This document shows, piece by piece, positions 25,753 to 38,300 of a stretch of DNA of 64,000 nucleotides. The notes under the pieces were generated by a model. It saw only the letters and a list, made by a program, of their open reading frames with translations. It was not told the origin of the DNA and ran no database searches. Source of the DNA: Trileptium ribeirensis (lineage: Eukaryota; Nematoda; Enoplea; Enoplida; Thoracostomopsidae); NCBI GenBank assembly GCA_030248225.1, contig JASANE010010021.1, positions 1 to 64,000 on the forward strand, in the 5' to 3' direction. The number at the start of each line of letters is the position of its first letter. The first letter of the stretch is position 1. Position numbers and translations under genes: made by a program.

Positions 25753-26050
25753 AGTTGCTCGCCTTTGGAGACCGCTGACTCAAGCACGTAGGGTTAGGCC
25801 CAGTCCGTATATCCAGATTTCCCTGTCTAGTGCCATGTGTTGCTAAGGCCACGTTGTTGCATATCCTGTTCGACGACGCGTTTCCATGTGAGATGTGGTC
25901 GTCCTCTCCCCCTGTAGCCAGGGAGATCTTGCCGCAAAACACGCTGAGTAACGTGGTCAACTGGCCGACGAATTACACGACTGTCTACCTGAGCCGTCAG
26001 CTTGTTACAATTCACGTTATCAGAAGTACATTGAGGTTGCGTCGCGCCTG
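25753..26050 (-). mobile_element. 5'-truncated LINE insertion with 13-bp target duplication
   Basis: Flanked by ACTAGTTGCAAGT at 25740-25752 and 26051-26063. On the minus strand it encodes a LINE C-terminal segment with RRPVDHVTQRVLRQDL, GRGRPHLTWKRVVEQDMQQ, matching the Gly-Arg-Gly-Arg-Pro-x-x-x-Trp signature at the end of many animal non-LTR reverse transcriptases. About 300 bp, so severely 5' truncated. Confidence 0.8.
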
Positions 26051-26250
26051 ACTAGTTGCAAGTTATCGTAGAGTGTAATTTGTCAGCAATGTATTATTAA
26101 AACTGACATATATAACTATATTTTGCTTGAACATCGTGATTGTAGTGCACAATACATACGTTATAGTCATGTTATAGGATAAGATCTGTCGATAATAGTA
26201 ATAATAATATTGTTATTTGATTTTTGGTCAATAAGCGTCGCCCATTTCAG

Positions 26251-26358
26251 AGTAACCCGACTGTGCTATTTAAATGCCTTTCAATAACGTGTGAAATGCT
26301 TAAAAATCGTCGCATGGGACAACTTTCGGATACCTGTCGTTCTTTGCTTGATGACTTG
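26251..26358 (+). CDS. NCAPG: NCAPG exon: KCLSITCEMLK block
   Basis: Acceptor cccatttcag, 36 codons, donor G|GTAAAT. Peptide includes LFKCLSITCEMLKNRR and LSDTCRSLLDDL, aligning with the NCAPG helix that precedes the Cnd3 repeats. Phase 0 at both ends. Confidence 0.88.
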
Positions 26359-29300
26359 GTAAATTGGTTTTTACTCTATAGTTCCAATATCAGAATTATG
26401 GCAATATAGCGTAAAACATATTTCAAACAGTTATAAGTTGCAAGCCTATCGATTAAAAACAAAAAAGCTTTTTGCACACAAGTAAATTGTGGGTCTCTGG
26501 CCTGTCCGCAACCCTCCGAAAAGTGGGGGGGGGGAACTTCGAGGGGTCCCCACGTTCATTCTCGGGGGAAATTTTTAAGTGGGGGGATAAATTTTGCTTA
26601 AAATACAAAATATTTCCATATTTTCATGCATTTTTACTACTGTGAACGTACTTTCAAGCTAAAAAACAATATTTTAGTATTATAAATAGTGGTAATTAAT
26701 GTTTAAAAAACAATTTGCAAAAGAACATAAATTTTCAGACAAAAAATTTTTGGAATTAGTTGAACATGGGGGTTTTGGCCGAGTGGGGGGATTTGGATTT
26801 GAAAAGTGAGGGGGGGGTCCCCCACTGTGGACAGGCCAGGGTCTACTTGCAAACATATTACTTAGTTTATGTCAAAAATAATCATTCAGAGGTGGTGGCC
26901 AAAGTATTACATTAAATTGCCATTTTACCTATTCGTAATATAGTAGTTAGTAAAATGTAGCGGTGCCTGCTGAAGGTTGTTTCTCTCGATAGGCAAACAT
27001 TGCATTATGCTTGCTACCAAAATTACAACCTAACGGGTGGCATGACAATACGCTGATATTTACAATTTTACATACATGTTATATAAGCTGTAGTAGCACG
27101 TAACTTGCGGAGAAATTATTCTCATGTATATATGTGTTAATTATCGTTCCTCCAGATAGCGGCGGACTTAACAGGTCAATGGACTTTAGGTACTATTTTG
27201 TCCTTGTGGGAATGCAGGAATTAATTTTTATCGGTTCGACGAACCTTGAGATGGCGCGCCGATAGCTCCTTAAAATACCAGCATGAGAAAACCTTTGATC
27301 ATAAAGAAGAATCTAATTTGTGCATTAAAACTTGGATGACTGAATATCCTGAAGAGACTGTTGAAGTACCGTCGCTGTATACATTATCTGCTTTGCTACT
27401 CAGTACTGCAAATTTAAAATTTCAGGAAAGGCTAAATTATGAAAACAAATTAATATTGTGTTATTGTTTTATTTACAGTTGCGGATTGTGGTAAATATTG
27501 CGTACTTGTTTGTGGTTCTATTACTCTAATCGATTGTGATAACTATATACAATTCACTTAACATTGTGTTGAGCACATTGTGTTAAATGTTTCTGATTGC
27601 GGACTTACTGTATTTTTTATAATTTGGTGTCTTGGATGTCAAATTGTGTGTAATCGCATTGTGTTTTAACAGTGTTTTCATTCATATCATCGTTGATTTT
27701 TCTGGTTCAGATAACTCCAAGTATTAAAGAAGAAGATCCGTATATTCGAAACCTCGCTTTCCGCGGTATTGGTCTGTGTTGCCTGTTGGACAAAACTCTT
27801 GTCAGCAGGAATATGTTGTTTTTAGTACAGGTATGATTAGATATAAGAAACAACTCAGCGACTTTTCGGTTTACTACAGCCATTGTTTTAATTTGGCTGT
27901 AGTAACACCGATGCGGTGAAAAGTAATGAGACCGTGGTGATGGCCTGCATCACGCTCATACCCGTGTATACGACCCAGTTTTTGGGCATGAAATTTATTA
28001 ACCATTCCTGGTAAAATCGTTCGTGGCGGTTGATATCTGAAATGTGCAAATGTTTTTTGGATTTTTTGGAGACGTGCGAAAACATTACTTTCATACTGGG
28101 TCCCCGAAGCAACGTGGAAAACGAGGAAAAATAGAAAAACGAGAGGGAAAATATGGAAAACGGGGTGTGCCAACTGAGAAATGTAACTTATTCCTTATTT
28201 TTGTCGCAATATATTCCAACGCTGACGTGCAACCTGACTTCAAACATACAAATTTACCCGCAATTTTAATGCAAAAAATGAATTGGGCGAAGCTGTGTTC
28301 CATTTTTTGCTCTTTTCCCGTTGTCCTAGAGACTGGAGCTCCGATTTGTAAATCACTTGTTGTATATTGTATTAATTTATTGTAAATAACCGTTGTATAG
28401 GTAATTTGAATGCGGCGTATTTGAATTCGAGTGGAATGAGAGAGCGAAGCTGGAACGAGAATTTTCAATTTCGGCTCTGGAGGGGGTTGAGGAGGTCGTG
28501 TCTGTGTGTCTGTCGCACCTGGATCTCGATAACGGTTGGGCGGATTTTGATGCAAGATAGCTCATTCGAACCTCAATGGTCGATGAAAGTTTTTCAACTA
28601 CTTCCAATCTGGAGTCTATAAGCTTATAGTTGGCGCCAAATTTCATATTTGGTTTAAAGTCGTGGGAAATGCACCTAAATGTGTGCTTATTGTTGGTTTT
28701 AGTGTCGGATATGGGGTTTTGTGGGCCAACAAGCTGATTGCGAGTGTCAAAAATATTGTATGGCAAATATTTTTCATACTTCTGATTCATACTTGGTATG
28801 AAAAATGAGATTTTTCTCAAGTGTCGGTTTGAATTCTTTAACGTTCTTTTCCCGGTCAATTTAGGGTTTTATTGAATTAATAAATTGTTAGTTGATTGTT
28901 TTTGTGCTCGTTGTATGATATTTTGTCTACTGCATACGTTGGCTATCAAAAGAGGCGGGCGTAACTATGACTCATCACTCACGGTTTATATAATGCTGCA
29001 CCTGCGTACTGTGTGTAGGCTTTGTTTGTGTGTGCTTTCTACAACAGACTTCGGGGGATTGTTCTCACCACTCGAATTCTGGCTCGCAAGCGAGCTTCAC
29101 TGGTTTATGTTTTGGGTCATATGAAGTGTTGTGACGCACAGAATTTTGGCTTTTGTAGACAAGTAAAAGTGATTTCGAAATTACGCGGAGACCTTAATCC
29201 GTATTTTCGCAGTGTAACCGCTAAGAGGAAATTAATCCCACCAATCAACTATGTAGACTGGAGCGCCGACTTGTGAATCAGTTGTATATTGTATTAATTT

Positions 29301-32300
29301 ATTATAAATAACCAGCGTAACGGTAATTTGAATAAGGCGTATTTTATGTTTTTGGTTTATATTCATCGTTGTGACGTAAATAATTTTGGCTTTTGTAGAC
29401 AGGGAAAACTGATTTAGAAATACGCGGCGACCTTATCCATATCTTCGCAATGTAATCGCTAAGAGAAAAATTATTCCCAGCAATCTTCTATGTCGGTGAA
29501 ATTACCCATGTATGCGGTACGTTCTCCACATCTTCGCAATGTAATCACTAAGAGACAAATTTCGGCAGCTACAGGTTTAACTGACCTCCCCAGCCAAAAA
29601 AACTGTGGTCGGAGCTGGCCCTCGTGAAACTTGGTGAGGGAGTGTGCACGACGACCCCCTAAAACTAGGAAGGGACAGGCCGAAAGCGCTCGCGTTATCA
29701 AATACGGGCTAACATTAGAGTGTAGGAAAGTGTCATGCTCTTTTCAAGTGCACTCTTGTTATTACTAATAGTTATTGTGTTGATACATAATACGTAACAG
29801 ATAAAAATGAATTACTACGTATTAATCACACTGCATGGATTAGAGCGGAAGTATCACAATCATGAGGCTACATGTTCGATCCCTCCTGTGAGCATAATTT
29901 TCTCACGCCGTGTGCTTCAGCTACCCTGGTTACGACTGTAGCGGAACGGGAGATAAGAACTCGCAACAACATTCAGTCTTGACGAGTACTGTACAAACGC
30001 TAATGTTGCACCCGACAGTTCAAAACATCAAATATCAGGATAATTACCTCTAAAAGATGTGTGCTGTGTTTGCTGTGTCATTCTTTGAAATAATACTAAA
30101 TACTATGGCAAATTCGTTGATTCTGGAAAGGTGTGTTAGCGTTTGTGTACAAAGCATATCAAAATTTATTAGTGTTAGTTTTTTGTTCTAAAGAATAGGA
30201 GTCAGATTTAGCGCAATTGTGAAATTTCTGGATTTGACTGCATCCAAAAATTTCAAGATGAAACAATGCGTTCATTGTATATAGATTCTATAATGGACGA
30301 ACTGCCATTACAATAAAGAATTCTCCTGCTATAACCAAGACGACACCAGTATTACGATTTCTTTATCTAAATATTATAGACATTGAAAGTTGATATTGTG
30401 CAAGTTAAAAAGACAACATTGCGAGTCTTGTTTGATCTACTCATTTTGTATGGGACGGATATCGCCGAACCGTTGGTCGAATCGGAAGACCCTAACGTGT
30501 CAGCGGTCAACATTGCCGATAGTATATTATCGTTGTTTGTAGAAATGTTAGATAATACTGAAGTGAGTTAGGAATTTTTTCTTTAAGAATACTGGAACAT
30601 TACTGTTGACAAAAATTTATAGCGCTTGATTATCGGATCGATTTTTACGGATGTGTTGTTCTTTGTATCAGAGGCATTAGTGACTGTGCTTCAATGCAGA
30701 AACTGTAAACATGGAGTGCACCGATTTTAGAGTTACGTCATGTCTTCAAGTCTAATTGGGAAATGGAATAGTCCAGTGTTGCGTAGGGCCCAAAATTCTA
30801 GGTGGGTTCTCAGGGGTTGGGCCTAACCCGAAGATTGACGGTCCGTTCATTCGTTTAGGGGTTTTCTAATACTGAAAGATATTCCATTTGCAATTGCATT
30901 ATATATATGACATATACATTGCATAGCTTACGAAAGAATACATTATACAACAGCGTAACGCTCGTCTACCCTAGGCGCGGGCCACGTGAACTACAGTTCT
31001 TGCTTCATCAATAGCAGAGGACTACTGCTACGACATGTATATCAAAATTTGAAACCAAATGATTGGTCTCTTCCGCATTATTTGCTCCACAGTTGCCAAT
31101 ACCACCATTTTGTAAACGACGTCAGCAGTAATCCTTTCTTCCCACTTCACCCTCGGCATCTATCTGAGCATCTTCCTGTCAGTCCTCGCAGTTATTTTGT
31201 TCGGCTTCGTTGGTGAGAGCCCAGTTTTCTCACCCAGGTGTTAAGACATAGCAAATGGCAGCGTCATAGACCTTCTCTCTCTGGGCTTTAGAGAATGTGT
31301 TTATTAACGAGGAGGTGTGCGAATTCTTTCGATTTCGTTCACTCATTTTGCGGTCTTCTTGTCGGCCGTTTAACGTCTTCTTAACTGTCCACCATGTTTC
31401 CAATGTATACAACCAACCATTCAACCACTTCGTGCTTCTTATCCTCTGTCTAGCGCTTTAGTCGACAGACGGTGTTATGACAGGGTCGAAATATGAAGCG
31501 TTCATTTGTGTTCGGCAACGCTGCTAGAGTTCCCAACACTTTGTGGACCCAGCCTGAGCGCTTGCTGTATATGATAGCGTTGGTTCACACTCCCTTGCCA
31601 CAACTTCTACACGGAAACCTGCCAGATTCTACGAGTGAGCAGTTGTTGCGGTTTACCAATACATTGGTTTTTGTTTCATTGAGTTTCAGTTCATTGCTTT
31701 CCAACCTTTAATACCAAAGCTTGAGTCTGTCTGAGGTCATATGCCGTGCGGCTGTGATTACAATGTGATCAGCGAATAGCACCTCACAATTCCGCGGTTT
31801 CACTCCTGTCTGCATTGCAATATCGAACAGAAGGGCGCTCAGAGCTAATCCTTGATGGGCACCCACCGTTATATCGAAGCCTTGATGAACTCAATGGTTT
31901 TGCATCACATGCCTTGGATACGGTGTATGATTGCATTACCTTTACCAACAGCGCTTCCGCCACGCCTTGTTTACGGGTCTTTAAATCGGCCACTTTTCGC
32001 GGTTCTTGATGGAATGCTGCACTGCCTATGTTCTGGTAGACAGATGTATTCAGTCGAGATCTACAATTTTGCTGACCTCGATTTTTTGTGAAGCCACACC
32101 CTGCGCCACTGTGGCCCCGAATTTGGTTGGTCGATAATTTTTCAAATTTTGGAATGTTATTGTGTGTTTTATGTTACAATGAGTGCCCATTAGGTTATCA
32201 AGCACGCTGGATACAATGGTTTTGCTATCTAGAGTGCAACATGGCTGTATTGTACTTGGGGTTCAAGGGTTTTACGCCCGATTTCCAAAAAGTGTGTCGT

Positions 32301-35300
32301 CATTTGTCTGATTACGTATTGCATGCAGGACTTCAAGAATGGTCTATAGAATAGGTATTTCTATCTATGTATATGTGCTCTGTTTCCGGAGTATAGTCTG
32401 TATGCAGTTGTTTCGCTGCGTATTGCGTGCAGGTTATGGTTTAGGGTGGACGAGGTTTTAGGATTTTCAATGCATTCAGGGTCTAAGGTTTTAGGGTGGT
32501 ACATGTACATTAAACACACCATGTTAAAGGTGACATGAAAACAAAATGTTAACTTAAAATGAAACCACGCTCGCTCCGTTTCACTATCGCTTGAGAGAGA
32601 CTAGTAGTTTAATTTAATATTGCATTTTTAGGAAAGTGAGCTACACTTTCTTATCGCTGAAGGTATATGCAAATTGTTGCTTCATCAAGTCATATATTCA
32701 CCGAAACTGTTGTGTCGATTAACTTTGATGTGGTTCTGCGATGTATCAAAGGATAATCCTCAACTGCGCAGCTGCATCGGAACATTCCTGCCTATATTTG
32801 CGTTCAGTTGTCGGTAAGCGATTGACTCAGTATATGTTTATGAAAATGTGTTGACTCAGTATATGTATATGAAAATGTGATGTTATTGTTGTCTCTAATG
32901 CAAGTTGTAAGAAAAGGCAAATTTAAATAGAATATCCGGAGTTTACATAAAGAAATTTTTTTTCTAAAATTGAATTTTGGAGTTAAAGTTTAAAAACGTA
33001 AACATTTCAAAAATTGTTTTACCCTTAATAAACATGTTTTTGCAGCGCTTTCAGGGTCAGTAATTAACTGTTAGGCCAAAACAATGCATGCACGAGGCCC
33101 AAGGTCCCAAGAGGGAGAGTCGGTACTTTTGGGAGGTCCTTCACAGGGAAGAGGGATAAATTTTCAAAATTTTTGGGACTCAAAAATTTTATTTTATTCG
33201 ATTTTTGCATATTTTTACCAAAATCTTCCGTGCGCTTTTGGCGTGGGGAAGGAAGGGCGGGGTAGTGGTGGTACGAAGCCTCAAGGGGCATCGCACTATA
33301 TACTCAGGGGGTTTTTTTCGATGGCAAAAGTAACTAGGATTTGCCTTTTAGTTGAACGCGAACATCTCCGGCCATCTTCAAGGACAAATGGCAAAAACTT
33401 TTTTTAAGAGTTCTTTGCCATGGACTCTCCAAATAGGGGACCCTGGCATTTTTCGGTTCCCCCTGGTTTAAAACAGGTGCCCCCACCGGTTCATTGCCTT
33501 GGGCTTCCCCGGTTCATTGCCTCTTGGTAAATTTTTTGTTTCCAGAGTGTATACAATTTGTACTAACTTTCCGTTCTGAAGCCAAAAATTTCGCAAACTG
33601 TCAAAATTTGCTTCAAAATCGTTTATCTCAATCAAAAGGGATTTGGCAGTGTTTCTGACACGATTTTTAATCTTTTTCTTTTAGCAAAATGCCTTCTGGC
33701 AAAATCGTGCGCCCCGGGTTCGGAACTAGGGGCCCCTGGCAAATTTTTGCACGAATGGAGACCCCAGTTTGCCAAATCTGGCCGTACGGGTACCGTATTT
33801 TGTAGCATATATCTCGCGACACGGGCCTCGCTTCGAAAACTGAGATCACCACATTGAATCAGATCGTTACTGATCACGACTTTTTTTTGTGAAGTCACTC
33901 ACTGTGCCGCGTTGGGGCCACATAGGGCCGACCTTGTGTCAGAAATAGCGTTTTTTTAAGATTTCGGTATGTTATTGTGTGTTTTACCTAGCGATGAGTG
34001 CGTATTAGGTTATCAAGCACGCTGGATACGATGGTTTTGCTATCTAGATCCCATCATGACCATATACTTTTCATGCGGTTGCAAGGGTTTTACGGTCGAC
34101 TATCAAGATTCCCAGTTTATGGTTATGTATTGCGTGCATAGCCTATATAGGGTTTTCGGTATTGGTTTGGTTATTTAGAGTCCAACACGAATATTTCATG
34201 CATTTTCAGTTGTTTTCAATAGGTTTAGAGTCAATGAACCCAATCGCCAGAATTTTCCGTGACGGCCAGAAATAAGTACCAACATAATTGATTAAAATTT
34301 CTATCAATTGCGATTAAACCAAATTTCGATCGATGCGATTTCAATTTTGCTACCGTTTTCGATTGGTCTTATTTTTGGTCGCGACTATATGTATTACTAC
34401 GGCGCATGCAGAATGTTTTGTCAGAACGTAGTGGAGATTTTGTGTTGCAGGGGTGAAATCTTTTAAATACCGTGTGCGTGTGTGTGATCGGCCATAACTC
34501 GGGAACGCCTTCGATTTTCATGATCTTGGGTTCACTCGAACCGGCATAGTCGATTTACCGTGTGCATCCTCGAGCGTTCTTTGATTTGGGGTCTGATTCC
34601 GGGGTCAGGGGTCAAAATGTGGGTTTTTGGTACCCCTCACGTTTTAGTACCTTTCACATTTTATTACCCTTCACGGAAACAAGGTTATTTTAATCTTAAC
34701 TTTGGAATTTTTTCTCTAGATGGTTTTATTTTGTAGTAAAATGATAAATGCCGATGTCTCTTTTTTGTTTTTCCTTTAAGGCTTTGGTTCTGGATTTATG
34801 GGGTCTCAGGTACGGGGTATGGCGTCCCAATGGTTGCTCATTGCCGGTGTGGTTTTGCTCTGTGACCCATGGGTGTGAGGGTATGGCGTCCCAAGTTTCG
34901 TGGTCAGAGAGCAAAATAAATGTTTTTTTACCTCATTTTAGTACGCATGACGGAAGCAAGAACTTTGGAATTTTTTTATCTGGTTGGGTTTATTTCATAG
35001 TAAAACGATGAATGCCGATGCCTCTTTTTTGTTTTTCGATTACGGCAGCGGTTCATAGGGTTTGAGGCATGGCACCCCCTTGGTTCCTTGACCCAAAATC
35101 CGAAAATTGTTTCTGACGTTCTGAGGGGTTAAAAAGTTTTACTTGGTGGTTTTTGGGCAAGGCAAACTCGTTACTGGTGTTGATTTTGCTCTGCGATCTA
35201 TGGTTGTATGGGTACGGGGGTATGGCGCTGCCATGGTTCATCTATCCAAAGTTCCTAATTTTACTGTTACTTCCTGGGAGGCTGATAGCTTGCACTTGGG

Positions 35301-38300
35301 GGTTTTGGGGCATGGTAAACTTATTGCCGGTGTTAGTTTTGTTCGAACTTGTGCTGTATTGTGCGATATCCACATATAGCATATCGATGTATGCTATCGA
35401 GAGCTGATTGGCTGTGCACGAAAAACGCGTAGGTGTACCTATGCTCTACTACGTTCTGCGATCTCGATAGAGTTACTAGTGAATAGGTTTTTCTGTACGC
35501 TGAATAGATTGTTTAGTATCTAGAGACTAGCATGAATAGTTTGTGCGTTTTCAGTTGTTTTCGAAGGGTTTAGGACTAGTTTTTAGGGTTTTCATTGGAT
35601 AAAGGATTACATGATTTTAGTGTAGTATGTACATCAATCACAAAGCCTGTTACAAGTGATTTTACAAAATGACCACTCGATGAAGGTACGCTAGCTCTGT
35701 TTCACCCTCGCTTGCGAGTTACTAGTCTGTATAGTGTTGTGTATAACTAAGTTGTGTGGGAAGCATTTTGTCAGAACGTAGCGAAACGTAGTGGAGATTG
35801 CGTTGCAGGGGTGAAATCTTTAAAATTTCGTCTGTGTGATCGGCCATAACTCAGGAACGACTTAATCGGTTGTCATGATCTTGGTTTCATTCGAACCGGC
35901 TTAGTCCATTTACCTTGCACAACACTGGGTGTTTTTGATTTGGGGTTTGGTTCCGGGATCAGGGTCAAAATGTGGGTTTTTTGCACCATTTTAGTGCCCT
36001 TCACGGAAACAAGATTATTTTATCTTAATTTTCGAATTTTTTTCTCTGATTGGTTTTATTGCATAGTAAAATGATAAATGCCGATGCCCTTTTTTTTGTT
36101 TTTCGATTAAGGTTCCGGTTATGGATTTATAGGGTTTGAGGTACGGGGGTATGGCACCCCAACGATTCCTCGACCCAAAATTTGAAAATTTGTTTTGGCA
36201 TATTGGGCGGTTGATAAGTTTTACCTCGGGGTTTCGGGCATGGGAAATTCATTGCCGGTGTTAGTTTTGTTCTAACTTGTGCGGTATTGTGTGGTATCCA
36301 CATTTAATATATCGACGTATGCTATCGATAGCTGATTGTATGAAAAGGTGTAGGTGTACCTATGCTTCACTACGTTCTGCAATCTCGATAGAATTACTGG
36401 TATGAAGTGGTTGTGGTATTATACCACCAGTGATGGGAATTTTCAGATGGTCTGGTCTTGTGTAATATATGTTCCTGGTGTTAATATATTTTCATAATAG
36501 TCGCTGAATTGTGATGGATATGTTGAACTTTAATCGAAATCTGTTTTTATTCTGCATTTTGATTGAAAGGTTGTGACTTCATTTTTCCTGTATCATAGAC
36601 ATTAGTTTTGCATCACTTCTTAGTGTTTGGAGTTTATGAGTTTAGTAGAAATGATTTTCTGACCATTATACAGTGTTAATAGTACCTGGGGTTTTGAGCT
36701 AGGACGCTCAGGTTCCGGCATGTTGGTCATCAGAAACACACGAAGGAATTACACCAAATGTTAGCTATGGAATCGTGTCCCACAACCGAAAATTCGTATT
36801 GCAGCAGGCCGCACTTAATTTTATTCACTAAAAAGCATAGGTAAATAAGACATATTTTAACTGTTTTGTTAAGATGGTTATTTTTATTGTCATGTCACTT
36901 CCCAGGGGTTCTAGGGGTCGGGTAAGGGAAAAATTTGGCTGGGGCATGACTCTCTTTGAATCGTCGAAATGTTGGGGAGTTCGAAATCCTGGGTACCGTA
37001 ACTCCATTGTGTAGAGGATAGGACTTAGGGAAAACGTAAATAATCAGTTTTAGACGCAACCAAGAAGCGATTCAAGAAGCATTTTTTATGATTGTGCGAA
37101 CCCTACTGTATGCTCCAATCGACAGCCCACTTGCTAAGGTGGATATTAACAACGTCTCGAGCTTTCTCGTGCAACTGACTAATGAAAAGCATTTGAGTCC
37201 CAATGCGCCAGGAGCTAAAGTTAGTTTTTAATAATATTGAAAGATTGTTTTAAGCAAATTGAAAAATGTAACCACTTAACCTATTCCAGCGTAGTGAAAC
37301 TATTATTGTCTTGACCGGAACATTTTATCAGCTGGTTTGTTTCATTGTTAAAGTGGTGAGATCTGAATATACTCACTTATTGCGTAGGGTCTCACAGGCC
37401 AATAAAAACCCATTTTCTCACGCTAGCGCGGCGTCGTAAGTGTAAGCACAATAACAAAGCAGCGTGTATAGCTTCATAGAGACTGAATTGCGTTCAAATC
37501 CAATATCATACAAATCGTTCGAGAGATTGCGGGGATGTTGCAGTTTTCGTACCTGTGTTAGACTACAAGATCCTCATCTAAGAACCATTTTTATGCAACC
37601 CAGCCATGTTGGAGAACACAATAACTACATGAGCTAAAAAGCTGCACAGAGGCTGGTTTGCTTAGAAAAAGGACCCAATATCGCATAGTAGCGGTTATGG
37701 TGATTGGAATATATATGTTGTGTGTTTTGGGTCTCGCGGCCCAACTAAAAACATCTTACCCAATCCCTCACCGTAACTATAGCACTATAACAATTGAAAC
37801 GGCATATAGGATGATTTGCTTTAATATTGCAGTTTTCCTGTATTTTGGGCTGTAGAACCCATACGTAGAGTATGGATTCCTCTAAAAAATGATTCTAATT
37901 TCACCATATACAGTCGCGGCCAAAAATCGAAACCGAAATCTACCTAAATTAAATTTCGTTTAATCGACATTTTATAAATTTGAAATTGATTTAAACTTCC
38001 TTAAAATAGAAATCGATCGAAATTAGTGTCGGGCCATAGTAAAAGTGCTTGGCTGATTTTACCGATTCGTTCGCCGCAAAGTTAGCCCAGTGCTACTGGG
38101 TTTGCTTTGGCATACAGAGTTAAACTAAATTTAATGATTATGACAGTTAATCCTACCATGATTTTAGCAAAACCTTGTTCTGTTGGACTATACCGTATTC
38201 AGAACTAACAATTAAATTAAAACAACATTTTCTCCGGTACATTTTTGCACATTCTGCACAAGGTTAGCTTACAGAATGCTATTCGCTAAATTTATAGCAA

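Larger units (their letters stand above)
22969..34819 (+). repeat. Inverted repeat IR2, right arm
   Basis: Partner of 10802-22625. It contains four certain NCAPG exons and one probable exon in the sense orientation that continues into exons outside the repeat, so I take it as the original copy. The outer boundary (34819) falls inside a Helitron2-like element (34421-35479), so the duplication breakpoint is in transposon DNA. Confidence 0.95.

Noticed and set aside
27874..28173. 99- and 74-codon minus-strand frames present in both IR2 arms
   Set aside because: No recognisable family and two overlapping frames equally open; presence in both arms follows from the duplication.
28377..28859. 160-codon minus-strand frame and overlapping 154-codon frame in IR2
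   Set aside because: They span a Helitron terminus and the 240-bp repeat unit, and have low-complexity Ser/Arg/Asn content without a motif.
29831..29940. Functional tRNA gene
   Set aside because: B box is good but no acceptor-stem pairing or clean cloverleaf can be drawn; a SINE head fits better.
10802..34819. Palindrome as a missed-adapter or chimeric-read artefact
   Set aside because: Such artefacts give identical arms with little or no spacer. Here there are a 343-bp spacer, an exon indel and several substitutions between arms, and the neighbouring IR1 has a one-arm transposon insertion. Not fully excluded without reads.
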